DNA of 64,000 nucleotides. Origin: JACMLC01 sp963817025. GTDB taxonomy: Bacteria; Acidobacteriota; Blastocatellia; Pyrinomonadales; Pyrinomonadaceae. Under the pieces are notes generated by a model that was given only the letters and a program-made list of their open reading frames with translations, did not search any database and was not told where the DNA came from. The stretch's first letter is position 1. Every line of letters starts with the position of its first letter. Location of the stretch: NCBI GenBank assembly GCA_963817025.1, contig CAWFML010000004.1, positions 62,001-126,000 of the forward strand. The letters run 5' to 3'. Of this stretch, positions 7,362 through 15,596 are shown piece after piece. The position numbers and the translations under genes were made by a program.

Positions 7362-8777
7362 ATGGCAAATGTGCGTGTGCTGCGGCTCAGCGATATGATC
7401 TTTTTACAGAAAGGCAACGTCACGCGGCGGCTGATTCACGCAGTCATCAGCATTGCCCTGCGACTGTTTTTCCGGCGCATCGAAACCAGCCGCGCAGAGC
7501 TTGTCCCGGTGAACGGGCCTGTCATCTTCGTCCTCAATCATCCGAACGGGTTGATAGACCCCGCGCTGGTCTTCTGCTCGCTGCCGCGCCGCATCTCGTT
7601 CCTAGCCAAGTCCACGCTCTTTCGCCTGCCCGTCATCTCTTTCCTGCTGCGTAAGGTCGAGGCGCTCCCGCTCTACAGGCGCGTTGATGCGGGCGAGGAT
7701 ATGACGCAGAACAGCAAGACTTTTGAAGCCTGCCACGAGCTATTCAGAGAGGGCCGCTGCATAGCTCTTTTCCCGGAAGGATTGTCGCATAGCTCGACAA
7801 AACTGATGCCCATCAAGACAGGAGCGGCGCGCATTGCCCTCGGCGCGATTTCAGTCGGCAAAGAGGAAGAGGAAGATTTTCAGTTGAAGATTGTGCCAGC
7901 CGGTTTGTATTACACCTCGAAAACATCTTTTCGGAGCGAGGCTTTGATTCGTTTCGGAAACTGTCTGAGGGTTGAGCCGGTCAGGCTGGACGACGGGGGC
8001 GAGCCGCCGCGCGAGGCTGTCAAGCTGTTATCGAAACGTATTGAAACCTCTTTGCGCGAAGTCACGCTCAACGTCGAAAGTGATGAAGCATTGGAGGAAG
8101 TGGCAAAGGCGGAACAACTCTTCTCTTCCATCTACGAAACCATCAACATCAGGCAAACGCTTTCCGAAGAGTTCGACCTGCGCCGCCGCTTCGCAGAACA
8201 GAGGGGGCTGCGCGGTGCGCCCGACGCCGAGCGTGCAGACGAGATGCAGGAGCGCATTCTTCTTTATGAAGAAGAGCTGGCAGGGCTTGGCATCACGCCC
8301 GAAAAGCTTTCGCTCATCACACACTCGCGCTGGCACGTCTTTCGTCACTTCCTTTTGAGAAGCGCGCTGCTCTTGATGCTGTTGCCGCTGGCAACCATAG
8401 GGGCGGCGCTACACTTCCCCGCATATTTTTTGTCAAACGCGCTGGCGCGCGTCTATGGCAAGCATGGTGTGGATGATATTGTCTCGACCGTAAAGATTCT
8501 GGCGGCCATTGTGCTGATGCCTTTGACGTGGCTGGCCGTCGCGCTGTTTACGTTCCTCTTGTGGAACTGGCGCGCAGCCATTATCGCGCTGCCTGTGACA
8601 ATCATCTGCGGCTACGTGGCGATGCGCTTTGTCGAAGAGGCTGTGGACATGAAGGGCTGGTATAAAGCCGTGCTTGTCCTGCTCAATAGACGAAGACTGT
8701 TTTTACGACTGCTGCTTGAGCGCAGAAGATTGCACAACGAGATACGTCGGCGTGAAATCCAAACCGGCTCTGAATAG
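7362..8777 (+). CDS. Glycerolipid acyltransferase, PlsC superfamily (yeast Gpt2/Sct1-like pattern)
   Basis: 471 residues from ATG 7362, preceded at some distance by 'gagga'; an upstream ATG at 7299 is possible. Residues ~45-230 hold the acyltransferase: 'FVLNHPNGLIDP' (block I, His and Asp separated by five residues), 'SFLAKSTLFRLP', 'FPEGLSHSSTKLMPIKTGAA' (block III). The C-terminal ~120 residues contain hydrophobic helices ('LLLMLLPLATIGAALHFPAY', 'ILAAIVLMPLTWLAVALFTF'), indicating membrane anchoring. The family transfers acyl chains to glycerol-3-phosphate, DHAP or lysophosphatidate; the H-x5-D spacing and 'FPEG.SH' resemble the yeast Gpt2/Sct1 group. A close paralogue lies at 23557-24948. 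Exact substrate cannot be read from sequence. Confidence 0.86.
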   Translation: MANVRVLRLSDMIFLQKGNVTRRLIHAVISIALRLFFRRIETSRAELVPVNGPVIFVLNHPNGLIDPALVFCSLPRRISFLAKSTLFRLPVISFLLRKVEALPLYRRVDAGEDMTQNSKTFEACHELFREGRCIALFPEGLSHSSTKLMPIKTGAARIALGAISVGKEEEEDFQLKIVPAGLYYTSKTSFRSEALIRFGNCLRVEPVRLDDGGEPPREAVKLLSKRIETSLREVTLNVESDEALEEVAKAEQLFSSIYETINIRQTLSEEFDLRRRFAEQRGLRGAPDAERADEMQERILLYEEELAGLGITPEKLSLITHSRWHVFRHFLLRSALLLMLLPLATIGAALHFPAYFLSNALARVYGKHGVDDIVSTVKILAAIVLMPLTWLAVALFTFLLWNWRAAIIALPVTIICGYVAMRFVEEAVDMKGWYKAVLVLLNRRRLFLRLLLERRRLHNEIRRREIQTGSE

Positions 8778-8927
8778 AGCAAATGTTCAATCTCGGCTCA
8801 CCTGCAACGATTTGTTGGGTTGCCAATGTTACAGTTTGAATTCCCGTTTGTCTTCATAGAGTCGTCAGGCGCGGTGCGGATTATTGTGAGCAGAGCGAAT
8901 CTCACGGAAACATCTGAAGCCAATGGA

Positions 8928-9827
8928 TCATGCCCCGGTGGCTTTACCGACCCGGCCAGCACCGCGCTTCTCTTCGATAACCGCTAATAAGTCCTGTTCT
9001 ATCGTGCCGCAGATCTGCTCCAGCGGCAGGTCATTGTAGTCCGTCCCGAATGGATTCTCGATCTCAACGCCTATCTCCTCAATACCGAGAAGGATGTATG
9101 CGATCATCAGGGCATAGATGACTGTAGACCAGCCGAATGGCCCGACCAGCGCAAACGGGAGCGTCAAGCAATAGAGGACGAGGGCGCGTCGCAGGTGGAC
9201 GACGTAAGCGAAAGGGAGCGGTGTCTTCTGGATTCGTTCACAGGCTCCTAAGTAGTCGATCAACTGCTGGACGTTGTTGTCAATCGCCACCATCACATAA
9301 TCAGTGAGGTGTCCAGCCGCCCTCGCCTCCGCCAGCCGTTCGCTGACGCGTAGCGCGACAGCCAGAGGTACATGACGTGCCGCGAGAGTTTCCGCTACCT
9401 CTGCGCCGGGTAGCCGTGCCTCGATTGGCCCCAGACCGGCTGCCCCGCGCAGCGAATGCATGGCGGCATAAGAGAAGGCAGCGGCCCACAGGATGATAGG
9501 CTCCGCCGTTGCAGGCCGATCCCGCAAAAAGGCGCTTGCTGTTCGGGCTAGATTGCGCGATTCGTTGACTATGCCGCCCCATAACCTGCGGCCCTCCCAG
9601 AATCGTTCGTACGAAGCGTTAGTGCGGAACACCAATAGAAGACCGAGCGCCACCCCGACCAGCGTATGCACCGTTGAGGGCAACGCCACAGGGCGTATGA
9701 AGCGGTCTATGAGTAGGATGACGGCAGCCCACGCCGTGAAGAAGAGCACCCGCCAGATAATTCTGGGCGCAACGGAACCATGAATCACGAATAAGTGCCG
9801 GACAAATTTATGTGGGTCGTATTTCAT
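8928..9827 (-). CDS. Bestrophin-family (UPF0187) ion channel protein
   Basis: 299 residues. N-terminal 'RHLFVIHGSVAPRIIWRVLF' leads into the first membrane helices, then 'LLVFRTNASYERFWEGRRLW' and 'GIVNESRNLAR', which are hallmarks of bacterial bestrophins. A second hydrophobic block ('LVLYCLTLPFALVGPFGWST') is followed by 'EEIGVEIENPFGTDYNDLPL', the conserved 'ENPFG.D.NDLPL' signature. Bacterial homologues form pentameric cation or anion channels in the inner membrane. It runs in the same direction as the three cassette-like genes to its right and follows the leftmost attC-like element, but I see no such element on its own 3' side. Confidence 0.92.
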   Translation of the reverse strand: MKYDPHKFVRHLFVIHGSVAPRIIWRVLFFTAWAAVILLIDRFIRPVALPSTVHTLVGVALGLLLVFRTNASYERFWEGRRLWGGIVNESRNLARTASAFLRDRPATAEPIILWAAAFSYAAMHSLRGAAGLGPIEARLPGAEVAETLAARHVPLAVALRVSERLAEARAAGHLTDYVMVAIDNNVQQLIDYLGACERIQKTPLPFAYVVHLRRALVLYCLTLPFALVGPFGWSTVIYALMIAYILLGIEEIGVEIENPFGTDYNDLPLEQICGTIEQDLLAVIEEKRGAGRVGKATGA

Positions 9828-9889
9828 TGTTTAGTCGTGGGAAATTTGTGCTGCCTCAGAATCATTTCTCAGCCTGAATCCTTTTTAGC

Positions 9890-9976
9890 GCCTAACCCTC
9901 GAATTCAGCCGCCGCGCACTCAACGCCGGTAAGACCAAGTCTTACGGATGAAGGCAATGCTATTTCGCGGTCGGGC
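9890..9976 (-). repeat. attC-like element 1 (degenerate right end)
   Basis: Begins with 'gcctaac' (RYYYAAC) and 'cctcgaattcag', and ends near 'gtcgggc' (9970-9976), one base off GTTRRRY. The interior shares 'ggatgaaggc' and 'gctattt' with the element at 11226-11327 ('ggatgaaagc', 'gctatt'). It lies on the 3' side of the AlkB-like gene, as an attC should. The right side looks shortened relative to the other two elements. Confidence 0.45.
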
Positions 9977-10086
9977 GCATGCGCTTGCCAGTTACTGTCC
10001 GGCTATCATCTCCTATTTCGCTCCGCTTCGCTCGCAATTCGCCGCTCCGGTTCACGCGCGGGTCAGGTGTCTCTCAGTTGGCAAAG

Positions 10087-10674
10087 CTATTTCCAGCCAT
10101 ACTTCCTGAAGGTAAGGTTCAAGCGAGGTTTGCCGCAGAGCGCGTCACGAGGCAGCGCGTGTTCATAGAGTTCCTGGCATCCTTCCCCAATAAACAGGAG
10201 ACTCCCTGAGGAAAGATGGATGGAGAAACGCTCGGCAGTGTCAGACGTACTTCGGAAGACGAACTCTCGTTCTGCGCCAAGACTCAGCGACGCGATTGCG
10301 GAGGTCGAGCCGTATGCAGGAAGGTCTCTGTGGAAATCCACGCCTTCGGAGCCGTCCTTGTAATAGACGCACCGGGCCACCTGAAAGCGAACGCCAGTTT
10401 GCCGGGTGATGTGGTCTCGCACGAGGGCAAGCGAGTCCGTCCAGGGCGATCTTTGGCCCCATACCTCCGGCAAGGAATCAAACGAAGTCAGTTCGGGGTC
10501 GGCAAACAGATAGGCCCCTGTTTTGGCGATGTGCTCGGTTCCGTCGAACATCCTGACACGTTTGTCGGTGACATCGAATCCGTAGAGTATCTCGGAAAAG
10601 AGCGCCTCTGCTTCCGCACCGCGCAAGAAATCGGCAAGATAGTATGCTTCACATTGAATTGGCAGCAGCTTCAT
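10087..10674 (-). CDS. AlkB-like 2-oxoglutarate/Fe(II) dioxygenase
   Basis: 195 residues. The jelly-roll metal site is complete: His115 and Asp117 in 'VDFHRDLPAYG', His172 in 'YEHALPR', and the 2-oxoglutarate arginine signature 'PRLNLTFRKYG' (Arg184, Arg190). 'QVARCVYYKDGSEGVDFHRD' resembles the AlkB/ALKBH family 'N..Y.dg.d.i..H.D'. These enzymes remove methyl adducts from nucleic acid bases by oxidative demethylation; whether this one acts on DNA, RNA or something else cannot be told. A single gene with its own spacer and an attC-like palindrome at each side, it looks like an integron cassette payload rather than part of an operon. Confidence 0.85.
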   Translation of the reverse strand: MKLLPIQCEAYYLADFLRGAEAEALFSEILYGFDVTDKRVRMFDGTEHIAKTGAYLFADPELTSFDSLPEVWGQRSPWTDSLALVRDHITRQTGVRFQVARCVYYKDGSEGVDFHRDLPAYGSTSAIASLSLGAEREFVFRSTSDTAERFSIHLSSGSLLFIGEGCQELYEHALPRDALCGKPRLNLTFRKYGWK

Positions 10675-10683
10675 TCGTCTGGC

Positions 10684-10785
10684 ACCTGACGCTCGAATTG
10701 ACGCGGCGGGAAGAATTATAGAATGGCATCCAAGCTCTCGATAACAATCAGGCTCTTTCCGCTCGCGTTGAATGAGTTGTTGGGC
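10684..10785 (-). repeat. attC-like element 2 (102 bp)
   Basis: Left end 'acctgacgctcgaattgacg', right end 'gttgaatgagttgttgggc' finishing with the perfect core site 'gttgggc' (10779-10785). The arms fold: 'gacgcggcgggaag' pairs with 'ctttccgctcgcgtt', separated from the outer ends by non-paired spacers as in attC sites. The left RYYYAAC has one mismatch ('acctgac'). Located on the 3' side of the DUF486 gene. Confidence 0.55.
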
Positions 10786-10818
10786 GGCGCGTCTGAGGCA
10801 TAAAGCCCCTTTCGCTTC

Positions 10819-11160
10819 TCATGCGCGGAAGATGAAATAAACCGCGCCAAGCAAACATATTCCCGCCCACAAATAATCGAGCTTGAATGGTTGATGCATA
10901 TAGAAAAGCGCATACGGGACAAATACGGACAAAGTGATAACTTCTTGCATTATCTTCAACTGCGAAAGGCTTAACTGGGTGTAGCCGATGCGATTGGCCG
11001 GCACTTGGAACAGATATTCAAACAATGCAATCCCCCAACTGAGCAAAGCGGCAACATACCATTTACGATTATTCAGGTTTTTGAGATGACCGTACCAGGC
11101 AAAGGTCATAAAGATGTTGGAGATTGCCAGCAAAAGTACCGTGCGAAAAAAGACAGACAT
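10819..11160 (-). CDS. DMT-family / DUF486 small membrane protein
   Basis: 113 residues with four hydrophobic helices: 'TVLLLAISNIFMTFAWYGHL', 'WYVAALLSWGIALFEYLFQV', 'VITLSVFVPYALFYM' and 'YLWAGICLLGAVYFIF'. 'NIFMTFAWYGHLK' and 'FEYLFQVPANRIGY' match the DUF486 family, which belongs to the drug/metabolite transporter clan; substrate unknown. The coding sequence is visibly richer in A+T than the flanking genes, consistent with transfer. It sits between two attC-like palindromes as an isolated single gene, a typical cassette layout. Confidence 0.85.
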   Translation of the reverse strand: MSVFFRTVLLLAISNIFMTFAWYGHLKNLNNRKWYVAALLSWGIALFEYLFQVPANRIGYTQLSLSQLKIMQEVITLSVFVPYALFYMHQPFKLDYLWAGICLLGAVYFIFRA

Positions 11161-11225
11161 TCAGCTCCCCGCCCTAAGTAAAATGATTGATAGCCTTGTG
11201 ATATTAACATTCGTATGACGAGGCC

Positions 11226-11327
11226 GCCCAACGCTGGAATTGGCCGGGCGCGGAGATTACTAACCAGCCCTTCAAGCTGTCGGATGAAAGCCGCGCTATT
11301 CGCGCTTCGGTCGAATGACCGTTGGGC
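11226..11327 (-). repeat. attC-like element 3 (102 bp)
   Basis: Bounded by 'gcccaac' (11226-11232) and 'gttgggc' (11321-11327), exact complements that match RYYYAAC and GTTRRRY. Inside, 'ggccg' near the left end can pair with 'cggtc' near the right end (one G-T pair), with offset spacers 'gctggaatt' and 'gaatgacc' between. Length equals element 2. It lies on the 3' side of the zinc-ribbon gene. Confidence 0.6.
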
Positions 11328-11354
11328 GCGATGTTGTTTGCACAGACCTTCCGC

Positions 11355-11639
11355 CTAATCTTCTTGCTCTCTCGCTCCCGAATTTATTCTCTCCAGCACG
11401 CCCGGCTGTTGACCTTCAAACTCTTGATACCTCTGCGCATCTTCTTCATTAAATTCAACGGCGAGTTGTAAATTCCGGCAATGAATACAACCATAAGCGA
11501 GAACTCTCCGACTGCCCACTCCAAACATCTTTTTAAGGGTTGACACGTCAGCCGGTTGAAATCCGAGTCCCCCTCCACTCCCTGTATCCATCACCGTACC
11601 TTCGACGAGAGCGGTACTTCCACATGCGATGCATTTCAT
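11355..11639 (-). CDS. Small zinc-ribbon protein, unknown function
   Basis: 94 residues from an ATG with 'gggaga' nine bases upstream. 'CIACGS' at the N-terminus and 'YGCIHCRNLQ' around residue 50 give two CxxC knuckles that would bind one zinc. Between them is a Gly-rich segment ('DTGSGGGLGFQPADVS'); the tail is acidic ('FNEEDAQRYQEFEG'). I do not recognise a named family. Single gene, low G+C for the region, attC-like palindrome on its 3' side: probably a gene cassette. Confidence 0.72.
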   Translation of the reverse strand: MKCIACGSTALVEGTVMDTGSGGGLGFQPADVSTLKKMFGVGSRRVLAYGCIHCRNLQLAVEFNEEDAQRYQEFEGQQPGVLERINSGAREQED

Positions 11640-11811
11640 CCTGTCAATTCTCCCATTATAAGATTCTCATACTAATGACGGCTCAAGCGCCCAACTTGTA
11701 TGAGGCTGCCATTGGCAGTCTAACATTCATATCCGGCGACGATTACCGCTATGTTCTGTTTTGCTTTTCAGGCGATCATGATTTGACAGGCGAGTCAAAT
11801 ATTTTCCTGCC

Positions 11812-13224
11812 TTATTTGGACGGCGGCGGCGATGAATCAGAATCGTTCATCTCAAACTCGCTGATCAAGCGGTGTAGGTAAGAGCGGCTGATGCCGAGGC
11901 GGCGCGCGGCAGCGACTTTGTTGCCGCCTTCCTGTTTGACCGCGCCCGCAATCAGGCGGCGTTTGAGCGCGTTAATCGCGCCTTCGAGCGTGGTCTCGTC
12001 CGCAGCCGTCGCCGGTTCGGGAACGGCGTGCAGCATTTTCTCAGGCAGGAACTCGACGCCGAGGTGCGCGCCCGTCGTCAGGACGACCAGACGCTCCATC
12101 AAATTTTCCAGCTCGCGCACATTGCCCGGCCATTCGTATTCCTGCAACGCTTCGATGAGCGCAGGTTCGAGCGTCGGCAGCGTGCGCCCGTGCTTCTCTG
12201 CGGCTTTGGCTGCGAGGTGCGCGGCGAGGACTGGAATGTCTTCGCGCCGCTCGCGCAAGGCAGGCAATCTGAGCGGCACTACATTGAGCCTGTAAAAAAG
12301 GTCTTCACGAAACCGGCCCGCGCTCACCTCTTCTTCTAAATCCTTGTTGGTCGCGGCAATCAAACGTATGTCAACCGTGACGCTTCTGGTCGCGCCGAGG
12401 CGCATAAAGGTCGGCTGGTTGAGGACGCGCAGCAGCTTGACCTGAACTGACGCCGATAGCTCGCCGATCTCGTCCAGGAAAAGCGTCCCGCCGTCGGCCA
12501 GTTCAAAACGTCCCTTCTTGCTCGTCAAAGCTCCTGTGAACGCGCCCTTTTCGTAGCCGAACAATTCCGACTCGATAAGCTCTTCAGGCAGGGCCGCGCA
12601 ACTGACATCAATAAACGGGCCATTCGCGCGCGGGCTTTCCTCGTGGATGGCAAGCGCGAGCATCTCTTTGCCCGTGCCGTTTTCCCCGGTCAGCAAAACG
12701 GTCGCGTTGGTGTTGGCAACGGCGCGTGCCTGTTTGAGCGTGTCTTCGAGCGCGCGGCTGGTGCCGACCAGATGCGCGAATCCTTTCTGGATGGAAAGCT
12801 CCGAACGCAGCCGCACGTTTTCCTGTTCCAGACGCCGCAGGCGCGCGGCCTGATTGACGATGTGCGAGACCTCGTCCGCTTCAAAAGGTTTTTCAAAAAA
12901 GCCGTAGGCTCCGCGTCTGACGGCTTCAAGCGCGGCGCGGCGCGAAAGGCTTCCGGTGATGACGATGACCGGAACCGGAGGACATTCCGCACGCGCAGCC
13001 TCGACGATGGCTAGCCCCTCGGACATCTCATCCACGTTGGGCGGCAGATGCAGGTCGCTTAAAACGACCTCCACCTTCTCGCGCTGCAACATTTCAATCG
13101 CCTCGTCGCGCGTCGCGGCCTGTAGCACGTGATAGGTGTCGTTGAGCGCCCAGAAAAGTTGGCGACGTATCTCTTCGTCGTCATCCACCACCAGCACAGT
13201 CACTTTTCCGCCTGCTTCGCTCAT
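11812..13224 (-). CDS. NtrC-type sigma-54-dependent response regulator, PrsR-like
   Basis: 470 residues in the classic order. Receiver ~8-125 with acidic 'VVDDDEE', phospho-acceptor Asp57 in 'LSDLHLPP' and 'FFEKPFEADE'. AAA+ ~150-390 with Walker A 'TGENGTGKE', the sigma-54 contact loop 'GAFTGA', Walker B 'GGTLFLDEIGEL' and 'EYEWPGNVRELENLMERL'. Fis-like HTH at the end ('NKVAAARRLGISRSYLHRLI'). When phosphorylated, such proteins hydrolyse ATP to open sigma-54 promoters. The kinase gene at 13401-15338 lies upstream on the same strand, 176 bp away, so they form a two-component pair. The pattern resembles the PrsK/PrsR system linked elsewhere to exopolysaccharide/PEP-CTERM genes, but no such targets are in the window. 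Confidence 0.92.
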   Translation of the reverse strand: MSEAGGKVTVLVVDDDEEIRRQLFWALNDTYHVLQAATRDEAIEMLQREKVEVVLSDLHLPPNVDEMSEGLAIVEAARAECPPVPVIVITGSLSRRAALEAVRRGAYGFFEKPFEADEVSHIVNQAARLRRLEQENVRLRSELSIQKGFAHLVGTSRALEDTLKQARAVANTNATVLLTGENGTGKEMLALAIHEESPRANGPFIDVSCAALPEELIESELFGYEKGAFTGALTSKKGRFELADGGTLFLDEIGELSASVQVKLLRVLNQPTFMRLGATRSVTVDIRLIAATNKDLEEEVSAGRFREDLFYRLNVVPLRLPALRERREDIPVLAAHLAAKAAEKHGRTLPTLEPALIEALQEYEWPGNVRELENLMERLVVLTTGAHLGVEFLPEKMLHAVPEPATAADETTLEGAINALKRRLIAGAVKQEGGNKVAAARRLGISRSYLHRLISEFEMNDSDSSPPPSK

Positions 13225-13400
13225 AAAATTTGTGTCACCCGTTGCTCCGGATATGAATCAAGAAAAACATGCCCGTTTGAGAAGTCGCGCACGTTCGACG
13301 CTTGTTGCTGACATGCGCCGTTGCATTCAATTCTTGCTGTACAGGAAAACTTGAGAGGATGATTACGAGCCTCCGGTAAAGCTACTGGTCGCTGCGAATA

Positions 13401-15338
13401 TTACTTCGCAGGTCGCCCCATAATCGTCTGTTCGGATGGTAGCACGACGCGGAATGTTGTGCCAGAGCCGCGCTTTGATTCGACATCTATATGGCCGCCG
13501 TGCGTGCGTACAATCTCCCGGCAGGTGTAGAGGCCGAGGCCGACGCCGCTCTTCTTGGTGGTGGCAAAAGCCCTGAAGAGCTTGGTGCGTTTGAACTCTT
13601 CGCTCATGCCCGGCCCTGTGTCCGAGACGAGGAAATAGACTTTGCCGTGCGCGGTCGGCCCTGCCTTGACCGTCAGCTTGCCGCTCTTTGCGCCCATCGC
13701 TTCGAGCGCGTTGATGACCAGATTCTCGAAAACCTTTTCGATGCGGTCAACCTCTACTGTGGCGACGAGCGTGTCCGGCAGATTGATCTCTATGTGGTGG
13801 ATGCCCTGCACAGGCTCGACCGTGACATCCAGCACGCGCCGGATGATTTTCACAAGGTCTGTCGGGCGCGGCAACTGGTGCTCGCTGCTCAGGCTCTGCA
13901 CAGGCTCGCTCAGCTTTGAGACCAGAGCGCGCAGCTTGTCCGTCGCTCCGATCAGAGACTTCATCGCGTCCGCGCGAAATTCTTCGCGGTGAAACTGCCG
14001 CTGCATGTTATTGACCAGCAGCGAGAGCGAGGCAATGGCGTTCTTCAAATCGTGCGTCAGCATCGCGGAGAGACGCATGAAGGACTCGAATTGCCGCGAC
14101 TCCGTTTCGCGCGCAATCTGCTCGCGCAGCTTGTCTGTCATGATATTAAAGCTCTCTGCCAGCAGCCGCGTCTCGTCGCTTGAACGCACTTCGATTCTCT
14201 GGTCCAGCTTGCCACCGGCAATGGCGACCGCGCCTTCCGTGACGCGTTCGATGCTGCGCGCAGTGCCGCGCGCGACGCGCGTCAGCACGACCACCATCAA
14301 GAGGCCGAAGACCGCTAAGAGGGCCAGAGCTATCCAGCCCAGCCGTCGCACGCCCTGCATGGCTGTCGAGTAATTCCCGGCCACCGCCACGGACACTCCC
14401 GACAGATTCAAAGGGCGATAGGAGACGCGCCAGCGCGTGCTCTCTTCATCGTAGTCTTTCGACCCGCTCTCTTGAGCCGTCATCGCGCCTGCGATGTCTG
14501 TGAAGGCAGGCATCATGGAATTGACCGGTTGATGCCTGAGCGCGACACGCGTGTGATAGAGAATGTGGCCCGTGCGGTCGAGCATGACCACGAAGCGCGG
14601 CGAGTGTGAGAAGTCCGCGGCGCGCGTGGACGCTTGCGATTCGTCGGCCCGACCGAGAGCGGCCTGTGCGAAAAGCTCGTCTCCGCTCAACTCTACAATC
14701 AGTGCGCCGCGCGGCGCGGGCGTTCCCTGCTCGCCTGTAAAAACAGGAATCGTGTAACGCAGGGTTGCGCCGCTCACAGCAGAAGGGCGCAGGGGCTTTG
14801 GTTCGGCTGTGTCCCACACGGCAGGCTCTGGCAAGAGAGCGGGCGAGACAAAAATTTCCGTGTGAAATTGCGCCTCAGGCTCGCCGCTCGCGCTGCTCTC
14901 TCGCGCGACGACCTCTGCGCGAAACACCGGCTGACGCTGCGCGCTGAAGCACGTGATGGAGACATAGCGTTTCGGATGGCTGAGAAAGAAGGCGTTGATG
15001 TCCGCCTGCACATCCGGCGGCACATCTTTCGGCTGCAAGCTTTTTTTGTCCGTTTGAAGCGCGCTGCCCGATGGAGCGGGCGTGCTCCCGCTCGTGCTCT
15101 CCGCGCGCACGTACTGGCGCAGGCGTTCGGAACGCGCCAGCGCGCTCATCGCCTCTTCACGCTCGCGCAACGCGCTTTCAACTTCGCGCACAATGCCCGC
15201 AGTATCGCGCTCGACATCGGATTGCAGCAGCGTCTCAACCGAGCGCGTGCCGTTCCAGTACAGCAGCCAGCCGAAGGCAGTCATCGGAACGATGCCGAAG
15301 ATAAAAAATATCAGGAAGAGTTTGGGTCGGATGCCCAC
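13401..15338 (-). CDS. Membrane sensor histidine kinase, PrsK-like
   Basis: 645 residues, GTG start. One membrane helix at ~6-28 ('LFLIFFIFGIVPMTAFGWLL'), a large extracytoplasmic sensor region (~30-325), and a second helix ~330-355 ('GWIALALLAVFGLLMVVVLT') leading into HAMP. The phosphoacceptor region is 'LSAMLTHDLKNAIASLSLLV' around residue 426, a 'HDLKN' H-box typical of PrsK-type kinases, followed by the ATPase: 'NLVINALEAMG' (N box), 'VSDTGPGMS' (G1), 'SGVGLGLYTCREIV' (G2). Its likely partner is the sigma-54 regulator downstream, and perhaps the orphan receiver at 6726-7118. The ligand is unknown. Confidence 0.9.
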   Translation of the reverse strand: MGIRPKLFLIFFIFGIVPMTAFGWLLYWNGTRSVETLLQSDVERDTAGIVREVESALREREEAMSALARSERLRQYVRAESTSGSTPAPSGSALQTDKKSLQPKDVPPDVQADINAFFLSHPKRYVSITCFSAQRQPVFRAEVVARESSASGEPEAQFHTEIFVSPALLPEPAVWDTAEPKPLRPSAVSGATLRYTIPVFTGEQGTPAPRGALIVELSGDELFAQAALGRADESQASTRAADFSHSPRFVVMLDRTGHILYHTRVALRHQPVNSMMPAFTDIAGAMTAQESGSKDYDEESTRWRVSYRPLNLSGVSVAVAGNYSTAMQGVRRLGWIALALLAVFGLLMVVVLTRVARGTARSIERVTEGAVAIAGGKLDQRIEVRSSDETRLLAESFNIMTDKLREQIARETESRQFESFMRLSAMLTHDLKNAIASLSLLVNNMQRQFHREEFRADAMKSLIGATDKLRALVSKLSEPVQSLSSEHQLPRPTDLVKIIRRVLDVTVEPVQGIHHIEINLPDTLVATVEVDRIEKVFENLVINALEAMGAKSGKLTVKAGPTAHGKVYFLVSDTGPGMSEEFKRTKLFRAFATTKKSGVGLGLYTCREIVRTHGGHIDVESKRGSGTTFRVVLPSEQTIMGRPAK

Positions 15339-15445
15339 AGTGATTCAGAGGTGTCAGGTGTTACATGCCAGTAAAACTGATTTCCCTATCCGGTGAAAAC
15401 TGAAGCCGAATGGTACACGAAAACCGCGCGGATTGGCACAAGAAA

Positions 15446-15595
15446 AGCAAGGCGGAAGGCAGAAGGATGAAGGATGAAAGGCATGCTGTTCAACCATGCA
15501 GGCTTTATTTCTGAATAGCATGCTGTGTAAACATGAATGCTTCATCTTCAAATAGCGCTCTTTTCATCCTTCATCCTTCCGCCTTCTGACTTGCT
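15446..15595. repeat. Hairpin repeat, 'gaaggatgaaggatgaa' vocabulary
   Basis: The left arm starts 'agcaaggcggaaggcagaag' and continues 'gatgaaggatgaaag'. The right arm runs from 'cttttcatccttcatccttc' to 'gacttgct'. The loop holds two 'gcatgctgt'-like segments. It ends two bases before the CysQ-like stop codon (15597). Same words at 49146-49319. Confidence 0.85.
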
Positions 15596-15596
15596 C

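Noticed and set aside
8778..8927. A fourth attC site on the 3' side of the bestrophin gene
   Set aside because: A 'gttgggt' is present at 8813-8819, but no matching RYYYAAC partner or foldable arms are found.
11689..11695. A further attC site right of the zinc-ribbon gene
   Set aside because: 'gcccaac' occurs alone, without a GTTRRRY partner within 150 bases or shared inner motifs.
12643..13014. Plus-strand frames inside the sigma-54 regulator and kinase genes
   Set aside because: Shadows produced by high G+C codons; they lack ribosome sites and recognisable motifs.
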